Below, one piece after another: positions 1 through 8,536 of a stretch of 64,000 bases of DNA (positions within the stretch are counted from its first letter, which is position 1; each line of letters begins with the position of its first letter). The notes beneath the pieces were generated by a model. That model saw only the letters and a list, made by a program, of their open reading frames with translations. It made no database searches and was not told the DNA's origin. Both the position numbers and the translations under genes were made by a program. Origin of the DNA: Brucella grignonensis (lineage in GTDB: Bacteria; Pseudomonadota; Alphaproteobacteria; Rhizobiales; Rhizobiaceae); NCBI RefSeq assembly GCF_002252505.1, contig NZ_NNRL01000159.1:1-64000 (forward strand). The letters are read 5' to 3'.

Positions 1-64
1 ACTGAGACAATATAAGAGCGTTAGATAGCCCAACATATCCCAAACCGGCCACCGCAATTTTCAA
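1..64 (-). CDS. UDP-glucose 6-dehydrogenase-like protein, N-terminal fragment (runs off window)
   Basis: Only the first 21 codons lie in the window. They begin with a TTG codon at 62-64 and read LKIAVAGLGYVGLSNALILS. This is the Rossmann nucleotide-binding start (GxGYVGLS) typical of the UDP-glucose/UDP-sugar dehydrogenase family, which oxidises UDP-glucose to UDP-glucuronate for cell-surface polysaccharides. A GGACGAAG Shine-Dalgarno-like stretch precedes the TTG. The assignment rests on this short motif, so the exact substrate (UDP-Glc or UDP-HexNAc) is open. It fits the neighbouring glycosyltransferases on the same strand. Confidence 0.62.
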   Translation of the reverse strand, partial: MKIAVAGLGYVGLSNALILSQ

Positions 65-86
65 TAGCTTCGTCCTTTTAATCCAA

Positions 87-159
87 CCCTGCGGCGACAA
101 TCGACAGATAACAGCCTGCGTCGATTACAATAGCCCTATCTATAGCTTTCGCCGCAGGG
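87..159 (-). promoter_or_regulatory. nested inverted repeat in the leader of the dehydrogenase gene
   Basis: A perfect 10-base inverted repeat (CCCTGCGGCG at 87-96, CGCCGCAGGG at 150-159) encloses a second 7-base pair of arms (AATCGAC at 99-105, GTCGATT at 120-126). It lies between the double glycosyltransferase and the dehydrogenase start, so it would sit in the 5' leader or promoter of the dehydrogenase. It could be a structured leader, a terminator of the upstream unit (no clear U-run is seen) or an operator. Confidence 0.35.
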
Positions 160-222
160 GGAATCACTGAAAAAGAGGCGAAAACGCCATACTATCGGCC
201 TATTACAGCCAACCCGATAAAA

Positions 223-2025
223 CTAAAATTGAAGTATTCGTTTAGTTTTTGCGGCGAAACTGAAAATCCTATCATGTAGTTTTGACAGTTCATCTTTCAC
301 TTTTTCATGATGCCTTATCTCTGGATCATAAACATCACTATTTGCATTGATAATATAATTCGAATCGATATTGAATCTCTCCATAAGCTGAGATTTATGC
401 TTAGACAGAATATAACTGCTATTAGCAAAAATAATATTCCAGCTTTTATCGACAGATTCGGTACTGATCACATTGATGAGAATGTTATTACTTTGAATAA
501 GTTTTCCGCCTTCGGACGTAAATCGTAAGAGAAACTCCAAATCCTGCATACGACGCAAATTTTCATCAAACTGAAACCGTCTAAACACAGAAATGTGGCC
601 TGCCATCAGAGATGTGCCTAGCGCATAATGAAAAGTTCCATCGACACCAGTTTGCGGCATTAGATGCCGCTGGGCCGTATGCCTCAAAACTTCATTCCAA
701 ACTATTCTATTTCCTAGATCAGGATAAATGAGATCTCCGTAAAGTCCAAACGGATTACGCGGCCCCAAGTACTTGGAGTTCGCAAAGTGATTAAAACGTG
801 CAATGCAAATTGAATCACTCTCGCTTTTCTCGATCTGAGCTACCTGCTCTATGACGCGGGTATTCTTAGAAACGTCGTCATCATCGAAGAATACGAGAAA
901 TTCACCTCTTGCCTCGTCTACCACAACTTTGCGACTGTAGCCAGCACCTCGATTTTGTTCATTTCTCAATAAGCGCACTCGAGTATCTTTAGAAGAAAAC
1001 TTCTGTAGAAATTCGAACGTCCCATCTGTGGAGCAATCGTCAAGAATCAATATCTCATATTCGCCCCCCACCTGAGAAAGAGCAGAATTTAGCGAATATC
1101 CAATCGTATCAATGCAGTTGTAGGTCAAAAGACCTATAGTAGCCCGCACAGTTGTCCGTTCTTTGATGTGATCATCCACAGCACCGCAGAGGCTTTCTGT
1201 TCTGAAATCCAAAGGGTGATCGATCCTGAAAGAATTAAAAATTTTCTCGTTTGTCCGTAGCGCCTCTAAAATGCTTAGTTGGCTATAAGGCACACCTTTA
1301 TCTTCGCTGTCAGTTAACGTTTGGATCATGCATGGTTTTTCACTTCCGACCGCAGAATAGCCGGCTGAAGCCACACGAAGGTTGAATTCAGTATCATAAA
1401 ATCTTCTAAGTTCTTCGTTGAACCGAACTTTACGGATTATTTCAGTAGGGCACGTCATTATTCCCGAACCAACAGAGCCCTTTACACCATGCCCCTTAAC
1501 GCTCTCGAAAAACTCCGGATTATTTTGGCAAAACTTTTTATCGAGATGATAAAAAAGGGCATCGGCCATATATTTAGAGAGCTGAGTGGAAGTGACAGCT
1601 AAAGGGCGCACTCCAAACGTCAGACCTTCTTCAGCTTTATTTATAAACCGATCACAAAAAAATACCTTACTGTCATCTCCTGCAAGAACTCTCATAGATT
1701 CCGAAATTCTAAAAGGAAGACTATAATCATCATCATCAAACAGAGAAATGTATTCGCCACGAGCGGCATCGGCAATTATGTTAAAAGAGGCGGCTGCACC
1801 TTTGTTAACTTCATTCTTTATGATTGTTACATTCGATAAACCATCAGTTCTGCGCTTGATAACGTCCAAAGAACGATCGCTAGAACAGTCATCTACGATG
1901 ATAATCTCGATATTAGCGTAATCTTGAGATAGTGCGCTATCAATTGCCCTACCTATACTATATTCAGCATTGAAGCAGGTAATACCGATAGTCACTAGCG
2001 GTTCTTGTGTTGTTATCTGAGACAT
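223..2025 (-). CDS. glycosyltransferase with two tandem GT2 domains
   Basis: This 600-residue cytoplasmic protein has two family-2 (GT-A fold) glycosyltransferase domains in a row. Domain 1 starts near residue 10 (VTIGITCFNAEYSIGRAI, VDDCSSD) and carries the metal-binding acidic cluster LFDDDDY near residue 95. Domain 2 starts near residue 295 (ATIGLLTYN, LDDCSTDGT) with FFDDDD near residue 380. Each domain would transfer a sugar from a nucleotide-sugar donor to a growing glycan. The ATG at 2023-2025 follows a GGAAGG-like ribosome site inside the end of the upstream glycosyltransferase gene. It reads toward the UDP-sugar dehydrogenase, suggesting one polysaccharide operon. The gene is AT-rich compared with the chromosome to the right, suggesting horizontal origin. 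Acceptor and linkage cannot be told. Confidence 0.85.
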   Translation of the reverse strand: MSQITTQEPLVTIGITCFNAEYSIGRAIDSALSQDYANIEIIIVDDCSSDRSLDVIKRRTDGLSNVTIIKNEVNKGAAASFNIIADAARGEYISLFDDDDYSLPFRISESMRVLAGDDSKVFFCDRFINKAEEGLTFGVRPLAVTSTQLSKYMADALFYHLDKKFCQNNPEFFESVKGHGVKGSVGSGIMTCPTEIIRKVRFNEELRRFYDTEFNLRVASAGYSAVGSEKPCMIQTLTDSEDKGVPYSQLSILEALRTNEKIFNSFRIDHPLDFRTESLCGAVDDHIKERTTVRATIGLLTYNCIDTIGYSLNSALSQVGGEYEILILDDCSTDGTFEFLQKFSSKDTRVRLLRNEQNRGAGYSRKVVVDEARGEFLVFFDDDDVSKNTRVIEQVAQIEKSESDSICIARFNHFANSKYLGPRNPFGLYGDLIYPDLGNRIVWNEVLRHTAQRHLMPQTGVDGTFHYALGTSLMAGHISVFRRFQFDENLRRMQDLEFLLRFTSEGGKLIQSNNILINVISTESVDKSWNIIFANSSYILSKHKSQLMERFNIDSNYIINANSDVYDPEIRHHEKVKDELSKLHDRIFSFAAKTKRILQF

Positions 2026-2026
2026 A

Positions 2027-3276
2027 TTATTTTCCTTCCCGCCGAATCCGTCTTGAATAGTATTTCGCCATAAGCAAAGACGGCTTCAATCCCAAACCGA
2101 CAGCTCTACTACGAATCGACGCTCGATTGCCGCCAGCCAACTTTCTAATTAAAGGTGTATTCCAGTACGACATCTTTAAAAATTTCGCGAATTCATCACC
2201 ACTGCGAAACGAATGCTTGATCGCATTACCTGGAGACGCAGAGACAGGTGGGATAAAATGTCGATAATTTCCTCTTGCAAACTCTAAAAAATCTCGACCG
2301 GAAGATCCCAATGTCCGTATAACCGACACGTACAGATCCGGTCGGTCGAATATCTCCTTGAATTCTGCATAAGCACGTGAAAAAACGCGAAACCGCAATC
2401 CGGGCGAAACACGTTCGAAGTACCACTTGAATCGAAGGAAAAACGCTGCATAAAACGCTGCTTTCTCTTCTGACCCAAATGCATCTGAATCAATCAAAAA
2501 CTGCTTGGTATTCGCCAGCATATCAATAAATTGTTCCCCCCACTTTCGATTATGGCGCGAGGCATCAAAACGACTAACTCTATACAGGTAAAAATGCTCA
2601 AAAACCCGAATGTAGTTCATCCCACTCAAATAACACTTAAACGCAAAATCTGTATCCTGAAAAGATGCGCCCGGGGTTTCTATTACCTCAATATTCCGTT
2701 CCAAAATTGACGATTTACGATATATGCAACTCCATATACTAGGTGCGTGCAGGATCGAATCATCAGTTTTGAAATTCACTACTACTTGATTTATTTTTCC
2801 ATCAGAACTTACGAGAACCCATCTTCAGATTTAAGAATATTATCGATAGTTGAAACAGGGTTTGGTAATGAAACAACATTTCTTGGGTTTAATGGACTCC
2901 AAGGTTGATATGGGGTTTTAACAAAATCAACCTCAGGAAACTTCTTAAAGATTTCGATTATTCTTTGGTGCACATTGGGTAGAATCACATCGTCGGATTC
3001 CACAATGGCTACGAACTCGCCTTTCGCATGCTGAATACCAACATTAATGGCTCGACCATAGCCAGCATTTATCTGACTAATAACCCTGAAGTTATCATAA
3101 CTTTGCGAAAAACGTTCAAGAATAGATAGAGAATCATCCGTGCTACCATCGTTAACGCAGATGACTTCAAAGGGGAAATTTGTTTCAAATGCTGTTACTA
3201 TGCTTTCCAAACATTCGGAAATGTAGCTTTCAACATTGTATACTGGAACTACGATCGATAACGTGGGTATAATCAT
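2027..3276 (-). pseudogene. GT2 glycosyltransferase split by a frameshift
   Basis: Two adjacent reading frames together make one glycosyltransferase. The upstream frame (to 2809) has the GT2 core: LSIVVPVYNVESYI, VNDGSTDDS and the acidic motif VESDD. It stops at TAA just after SEDGFS. The downstream frame (2779 to 2027) is the usual C-terminal half of such enzymes (PSIWSCIYRKS, ETPGASFQDTDFAFK) and stays open upstream of its apparent GTG start. Switching frame around 2810-2830, near a GGG run, restores a continuous protein of about 425 residues. The start is taken at the ATG at 3274-3276 because the GT2 core begins right after it; an upstream ATG at 3351 is possible. The indel may be real or an assembly error. 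The last codons lie next to the start of the double GT2 gene. Confidence 0.75.
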
Positions 3277-3351
3277 GGTGGTCTTATCCGGCAGATAAAT
3301 TCGCTTGTGAAGCCGCGATATACCCTTATTGATTGAAAAATACACCCCCAT

Positions 3352-3709
3352 GCATCAAAATTAACGATTAACTTTACGTTTCTTTCGTCTTATTTCCTCT
3401 TATTTCGTAGTTATTAGAAGAATTCCAGCCTGACGATATCTAATACCAAAGTCTACCCTTTATCGTATGAAGCATATATTATGGATAATTAGCAGTTTCT
3501 AATATTGTTATTTTCGTTTGATATTGACATCACCACTCTACACCGACAAACGACTTCACAAATGTGCATAAGGTTCCGAGCATGCCTGAATTGCAGCCTG
3601 TCGATTTATCTAACAAAATTTGGTGCAACTGAAACGACAGCATGCCGCACAACGTACAGATCTACATGCACCCAGTTCGATTGGGATTTTCTTTAACCTG
3701 TGAATTTTA
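3352..3709. other. AT-rich spacer without recognisable genes
   Basis: This stretch separates the glycosyltransferase block from the prophage tail genes. It is rich in A and T and carries no convincing reading frame, RNA gene or copy of the tRNA-Lys 3' end that would mark the far attachment site of the neighbouring prophage remnant. Confidence 0.5.
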
Positions 3710-4117
3710 TCACCAATCGAACGCGGGCAGTTCAGCCAAGAAAGCTTCTACGCTAGGCTGGTCACGTTCTGCCTTTTGTACTTTGCCCAGCTCGGTCAAG
3801 ACATGGAACCAAACAGCATCTCGCCACGCGACGAAGACTTGTGCCTCGGTAGCCCACAGCTCAACCGCCGAGTTGACGTAACTCGCCAAGGTCGCGCCGC
3901 TGTCATAGTCGCGTTCCTTGGCTGTACCGTCGATCAATGCCTGAATTTCGAGGCGGTAAACACCGACAGGGCTGAGGCCGGGGTGATAGATGTCAGGCTT
4001 CCCATCTTCAACCGGTACAGTCTTCATCGGCGGCTCAAGCCCGAGAGCTGCGTAGTGCCTCGGAAATCCCTTTTTGCCAATCCTGTCATAATCAATAACT
4101 TGCTTTGTAGCTGACAT
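3710..4117 (-). CDS. phage tail-associated hypothetical protein
   Basis: A 135-residue soluble protein, the last gene of the tail module of the first prophage remnant. Its start codon overlaps the stop of the preceding gene at 4117, so the two are translationally coupled. No signal peptide or membrane segment is seen. It is acidic and aromatic-rich toward the end (VFVAWRDAVWFHVL). Position after tail-fibre-like genes suggests a tail accessory or fibre-assembly role, but I do not recognise a named family. Confidence 0.6.
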   Translation of the reverse strand: MSATKQVIDYDRIGKKGFPRHYAALGLEPPMKTVPVEDGKPDIYHPGLSPVGVYRLEIQALIDGTAKERDYDSGATLASYVNSAVELWATEAQVFVAWRDAVWFHVLTELGKVQKAERDQPSVEAFLAELPAFDW

Positions 4118-4650
4118 CAGGCGTCTTCCTTTTCATGTTCCGGGATCAACAGACCTGTTTGCGGATCACAGCGTGGGTGGCTTTTAATGAAGCTATCGCC
4201 GCGCTCTGCCTTGACGTGCCACGAAACTTCATCGTTACAGGTCGGGTCGCTCGCGTAGATCGTGAATTTGCCGTCGATAATGCGACCGGCGCGAACATCC
4301 GTGTCACCGTCTAAATTGTTGGGTCTCAATGGAATGGCGCGTTGGGTTAGCACTGCAAACGTTCCCGGCGAAAGATTACTGGCTGCATCAAGATCGACTT
4401 CGGCAACGTCATCAATCAGCTGGACAGTTCCCCATAACTCCACACCGGCCATCGGCGCTTCTGTGGACATAAAAACAAGGTCTTTGTTGTAGATGTCTGT
4501 CGGGTGATCAATCTCGAGCGACTTACTGCCGCCCGTAATGGAACCCGATACACTCAGATTGCCGCGAGATATAGCATACGACGTGCCGCGTAGAAGATTA
4601 GAGCCATCGCCGGAGAAATAACTAATTGCAGCCGGTCCGTAGAGCGCCAT
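4117..4650 (-). CDS. phage tail/fibre-associated hypothetical protein
   Basis: A 177-residue protein with a Gly/Ser-rich, beta-type composition (SVSGSITGGSKSLEID, VELWGTVQLIDDVAEVD) typical of phage structural proteins. The chosen start is the ATG at 4648-4650. The frame is open further upstream (reading QNAASLSALAVDVNGAGQ) almost to the stop of the previous gene at 4708, so the true start could be an upstream non-ATG codon, or the region could be a worn tail-fibre segment. It overlaps the next gene by one base. Function inferred only from position in the tail cluster. Confidence 0.55.
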   Translation of the reverse strand: MALYGPAAISYFSGDGSNLLRGTSYAISRGNLSVSGSITGGSKSLEIDHPTDIYNKDLVFMSTEAPMAGVELWGTVQLIDDVAEVDLDAASNLSPGTFAVLTQRAIPLRPNNLDGDTDVRAGRIIDGKFTIYASDPTCNDEVSWHVKAERGDSFIKSHPRCDPQTGLLIPEHEKEDA

Positions 4651-4707
4651 TTGACCGGCACCATTGACGTCTACTGCGAGGGCGCTTAGCGATGCGGCGT
4701 TCTGCCC

Positions 4708-5526
4708 TTATCTAATTCTTGTTCCATTGCCGTTAAATATGCTGTTTATCAATCCTTGCGTCATGCTAAAGTCGCCAAGGTCGATCTGCATCCCGCCATT
4801 TCTCAACAACCAAACCTGATTGCCGTTCAAATAGCTATACACACCGGTTGTGTTATTCCTGAGCGCTATCTGAGATTGGTTAAACCAATTGTAATTTGTC
4901 CCACCGATTGATACTCGCACCTGTCCATTGCCACCTGTTGGTGCAATCGTGACATTGCCTGTGAAAGTACCACAGGCCCTGTCCGCAGGTGTGTAACCAA
5001 GAATGGCTGCGATGGTTGCAAGAATTGGGTAGGAAGTCCCGTTGGTGGCAAAGACTTTGTTCGCTTCGGTCGTCAGCGCTGCAAACTTCGCCAATGTGCC
5101 GTTTGGGTCTTGGATGCCGAAGCCTGATGTTGGCTTCAGCTCGTATTGACCCGCATCATTCCCGACTGGCACCTTGCCATTCTCAACGCCAAGTTCTGCA
5201 AGGTTAGATAGAACGCCGTTTCCGAGAAGTTCGATCAGATTGGTGGATTTACCTGCAAATCTGACACCATCCGGAAGGAAGCGCATACGGTATGTAAACG
5301 TTCCGCTCTGCCCGGGCCAAGGTTCTACGAACTGCCCCGCGACATTGCTGTCGATAGGATTACCGAATTCGCTTGTCCCTTTGATGATGGCTGTGAAGCC
5401 CTGCAGCTGAACTGTGTCTCCCTCGCGAAAGCCCATCGTTCGCCAAAGCGTGTTCGTTCCCGTGAAATTTACATCGCCTTGGGTGACGGTAATCGTTCCG
5501 GACACATAATCAGGTAAAACGGCCAT
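4708..5526 (-). CDS. phage tail fibre-like protein
   Basis: A 272-residue protein. The N-terminal part (VSGTITVTQGDVNFTGTNT, MGFREGDTVQLQGFTAII) resembles the beginning of tail-fibre and tail-appendage proteins. The remainder is a repetitive, Gly/Asn-rich beta-structure ending in NGNGTRIR. It lies directly downstream of the tail-tip gene and likely forms part of the receptor-contacting end of the tail of the first prophage. No chaperone gene is seen beside it. Family assignment comes from composition and position, not from a diagnostic motif. Confidence 0.6.
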   Translation of the reverse strand: MAVLPDYVSGTITVTQGDVNFTGTNTLWRTMGFREGDTVQLQGFTAIIKGTSEFGNPIDSNVAGQFVEPWPGQSGTFTYRMRFLPDGVRFAGKSTNLIELLGNGVLSNLAELGVENGKVPVGNDAGQYELKPTSGFGIQDPNGTLAKFAALTTEANKVFATNGTSYPILATIAAILGYTPADRACGTFTGNVTIAPTGGNGQVRVSIGGTNYNWFNQSQIALRNNTTGVYSYLNGNQVWLLRNGGMQIDLGDFSMTQGLINSIFNGNGTRIR

Positions 5527-5585
5527 AGATTTGCCTCCCCATGCGCCAACATGGTCTGGTTATTTAGATTTTTGGATTGAAGCGA

Positions 5586-7190
5586 TCAGCGTTTCCAAAC
5601 AAGGGAGCGGACGTTACCGCTACCGGCCAATGTTCCTCCCGAACCGCTTGAGTTGGTCTTTCGGACTTCATAAACGTTGTTACCTTGGGCGGCACTGATA
5701 TCAATTGCCACTGCATTGATGTCAGCACTGACGGTTGTCTGAGGCCCAGCCGTAAACGTGAATGACTTTAGAACCGTGTTGGTTGTCAGGTTGGTGAGTT
5801 TGACCACCGTTACGACTGTGCCTGTATTCAGACTATTGACCAACGTGCCAAAAAAGTTCCATTCGGCCAGAACAGTGTTGCCTTGCGGACTATTGATCGT
5901 GGTCGACATAACCTGAAAATCATTGGCCGAATTGTTGGCAGAATATCCGACCGATCCGGATCTCGTCACAGCGTTGAAGTCGAGGTTACTGGTTCCGACG
6001 ATCAAGTTATCAACCACTGCGCTGCCGATCTGCGCCCATGTGATCTGGACGTTTTGAATTTTTGCCCAGTCCATCACAAAGGCATCGCCGTACATAACAC
6101 CGTCCTGAATGACGAAAGGTCTGAAATACTCGTCACCATTTGAAAACACGAGCTGAGATGCGATCATCGCAACACGCGCACCGTTTGGACCAGCATCGAG
6201 AAAGAGGCCCGCACTCTTCCAGTCCCCAACCGTTCCGCCTTCGACCTGCATACCAATTCGCGAGTTCCAGCCTGAAGGGGCAACAGAACTTGCCATTCGG
6301 AATGTCGCATTCGCGCTGACATCATTAACGACCGTTGTCAGGCTGGTAATTGCAGTGGCTTGAGCCTCAACCTCACCCTCCACACCGTCAACACGTGCCT
6401 GCAGAAGCTGAACAATGCTCGCTCCTGTATTGTCCCATAGCTGTGTGTCGATCCGGATGAGTTGCTGACCGATTGCACTATTCGGGCCAGTGGCAACGAG
6501 AATATCCTCCTCCCAACTGGCCTTGGCATTGTTGAATGTGCTCGTCAGGCGAGAGCTGAGATGCTGAATATCCGAATAGTTCGCATTGTGGTTCTCAGCT
6601 GTGGTAGATGCCAGCTCTTCCGCCTGACGGATGATTTCGCGCATCTGTGGACCGATCCAGCCGAGATATCCTTTCAGATCTTCTGCAAGGCCTTCGTAAT
6701 CAATCGGGTTTTGATCGCCTTGGGCAACCCAAGAAGCGTACATGCCTTCGAGTATCGGAGGGAGATTAGCATCATGGTTTGCGCCCGGACCATCCTTGGC
6801 GATAGCATGTGTGCGGTAGCGTTTTGTGCCATCGGTCATAATCTCATCGCAGATATTGGCAGCCTGAGTGTATTTGGCCAAAGGCAAGCGACTTGCACGG
6901 ACAGCCTTGCCGACCATGCGCTGAATGCCATTAAAGAACCCACGCTCAAGGTTGTATGCCTGCACAGCGGGATTGTCGCTGTACTCCCATGTGCTCTGAT
7001 TGTCCCAACGGTGCGAGCCAGAGCCGCCCATAGTGCTATCTTTACGCCAGTCGTAAAGAGGAGCACCGACAACCTCAAACAGCAATTTTGCAGGCGATGT
7101 TAACCCGTCACCGTTCTTGCAAAGCTCCGAGAACACAATCGCATAGTCGGCCTGCTTCGGCGTGAGCTCGATATCCAAGCTGGACGGGCC
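5586..7190 (-). pseudogene. tail tip (host-specificity, lambda J-like) protein, 5' truncated
   Basis: The frame encodes the C-terminal part of a central tail-fibre/tail-tip protein. Recognisable parts are SPAKLLFEVVGAPLYDWRKD, a helical middle with VEGEVEAQATAITSLTTVV, then MGDAFV-type and tail-J C-terminal beta domains (MYGDAFVMDWAKIQNVQITW). Full-length relatives exceed 1000 residues; here phage coding stops near 7175-7190, where SGPSSLDIELTPKQAD abuts an unrelated gene on the other strand. The reading frame runs on to 7256 but those residues are antisense to that gene. The N-terminal half has therefore been deleted, and with it the promoter side of the tail operon. The remnant is not expected to be functional. 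Confidence 0.75.
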
Positions 7191-7509
7191 GGATAGGGAA
7201 GTGGATGCGGAGATTGCTGAAATGTTCAAGTACCCGCAAGAGGTATTTGCCAACACTTGGCCAAAAATTGACGGACCAGAATGCCATAGTGATCAGGCGA
7301 CTTGGAGCGGGGACGGTATTATTTGGGCTGCACCATTTTACACCGCGTCGTTAGATGCGGCTTTCTCTTTAATGATTAGCCATTTTCGCGGCACAAAGTA
7401 CGAATTCACCAATCTTTACAATATCGTCCGCGTGACTATTGAAATGAACGGCGAGTACGGCGGCTTCCACGGCGAACATGTCAACTCTCTGCCGATAGCA
7501 ACCCGTTAG
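7180..7509 (+). pseudogene. fragment of a phage-type hypothetical gene
   Basis: The frame reads KLDGPDREVDAEIAEMF and later PFYTASLDAAFSLM, the two hallmarks of a small protein family common in rhizobial and Brucella-group phages (GPDREVDAEIA ... YTASLDAA). Its usual N-terminus is missing because it is joined to the truncated tail-tip gene. Its C-terminus breaks off near 7490, where the frame of the integrase begins. Both ends therefore look like deletion junctions. The function of the family is unknown to me. Confidence 0.6.
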
Positions 7510-8060
7510 AGAAAGCCGGGAAGCTTCACAAGGCCAACCGAAAAGACATCATTTGGATGCCAAGCCAGGTGAATAAGTTTCTAAATGAAGCCGCCCCATA
7601 CCTATCCGATGTGGTCAGGCTGGCATTGTGGACCATGCAGTGGAAGGGTGAGGTTCTTGGACTGACAACAACCGCATATAGCGATGGCCTTCTATGGATC
7701 ACGCAAGGCAAGACCGGCGCGCGTGTCAGGGTTAACCCCGCTGACGAGATAATGCCTATGTTCCAGAAGGCAAAAGACGCAAACCAAAAGCGCGTTCTCG
7801 TAAACAGCTTTGGTGAAATCTGGACATCATCAGGCTTTGACACTTCGTTCCGAAAAGAAATAAAACGCCTCGAAATATCTGGCGTGACTTTTCACGATCT
7901 ACGAGGAACAGCAATCACCTATGCATACGCCCATGGAATGGACATTGAACGCATCGCTGAAATCTCAGGTCATTCCAAATCTGAATGTGAAGGCGTAATC
8001 CGGAAGAACTATCTTGCTGGCGGGGATGTAATTGAGGCGATCAGAAAGGGAACTAAATAG
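7503..8060 (+). pseudogene. tyrosine-recombinase integrase, 5' truncated and lacking the first catalytic Arg
   Basis: This is the C-terminal catalytic domain of a phage integrase of the XerC/phage type. The frame can be followed from about 7500 (NPLEKAGKLHKANRKDIIW), so the arm-binding and core-binding N-terminal domains are gone. Visible are the box II HDLRGTAIT (His and Arg), the GHS His and a terminal KNY nucleophile Tyr. The first catalytic Arg, expected where relatives read TGQRxGDLL, is replaced by Trp in TMQWKGEVL. The fragment ends 70 bases before the tRNA-Lys 3' end, the usual place for an integrase beside its attachment site. It should be inactive. Confidence 0.8.
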
Positions 8061-8068
8061 CATCCGAA

Positions 8069-8095
8069 GTGTAAAATATATGGCTAGGTGTAAAA
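8069..8095. repeat. short direct repeats between integrase and tRNA (candidate att arm sites)
   Basis: GTGTAAAA occurs at 8069-8076 and again at 8088-8095, in the 70-base gap between the integrase stop and the tRNA-Lys 3' end. Repeats in such a place are often integrase arm-binding sites. The repeats are short and could be chance. Confidence 0.25.
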
Positions 8096-8129
8096 CGGTG
8101 ACTTTGGAAAGGTGCTAAGTCATTGATTT

Positions 8130-8205
8130 TGGTGAGCGCGCAGGGATTCGAACCCTGGACCTACTGATTAAAAGTCAGTTGCTCTACCGGCTGAGCTACG
8201 CGCTC
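8130..8205 (-). tRNA. tRNA-Lys (UUU anticodon)
   Basis: Read on the minus strand the gene starts GAGCGCG, followed by TAGCTCAG, and closes with the matching CGCGCTC, discriminator A and an encoded CCA. The acceptor stem pairs over all seven positions. The anticodon loop is CTTTTAA with anticodon TTT (stem CTGA/TCAG), giving lysine. The T arm carries GGTTCGAATCC. The 3' end faces the integrase fragment, so this tRNA is the likely integration target of the first prophage. Confidence 0.95.
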
Positions 8206-8536
8206 CCAAGAGGAACAAATCGTCCCTGGAAGTGCGGCGGAACATAAGGGCGGCTTTCGCATTGGTCAACACCATAAAATCAAGTTTCTCCAACATAAAT
8301 TCAAAAAATCAGCACCTATCGATGGAAACTTCGAGCCGACAGGGCTTGTCAATGAAATTGACACGCCAGAATTCAGCTTTTCGGCAAAGAATTTGATCTG
8401 TTGCGTGCCGAAAAGATAGAATCGCGCCGCTCCTTAGCAGTTACAAAGAGCAAAAATGATTCCAGAAATCGATTCCGGTCGTTGAAATGATACTGTAGGC
8501 TCTTCCGCGTAACTCGTTCCAGCGTTTCGGTTTTTC
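8206..8536. other. spacer between tRNA-Lys and the membrane hydrolase gene
   Basis: It holds the promoter regions of the tRNA (minus) and the hydrolase gene (plus). I see no further gene, repeat-family copy or clear operator. Confidence 0.5.

Noticed and set aside
3360-3709. Search for a second copy of the tRNA-Lys 3' end marking the far end of the first prophage
   Set aside because: No match to GCGCGCAGGGATTCGAACCC was seen in this spacer; the left boundary of that prophage cannot be placed.
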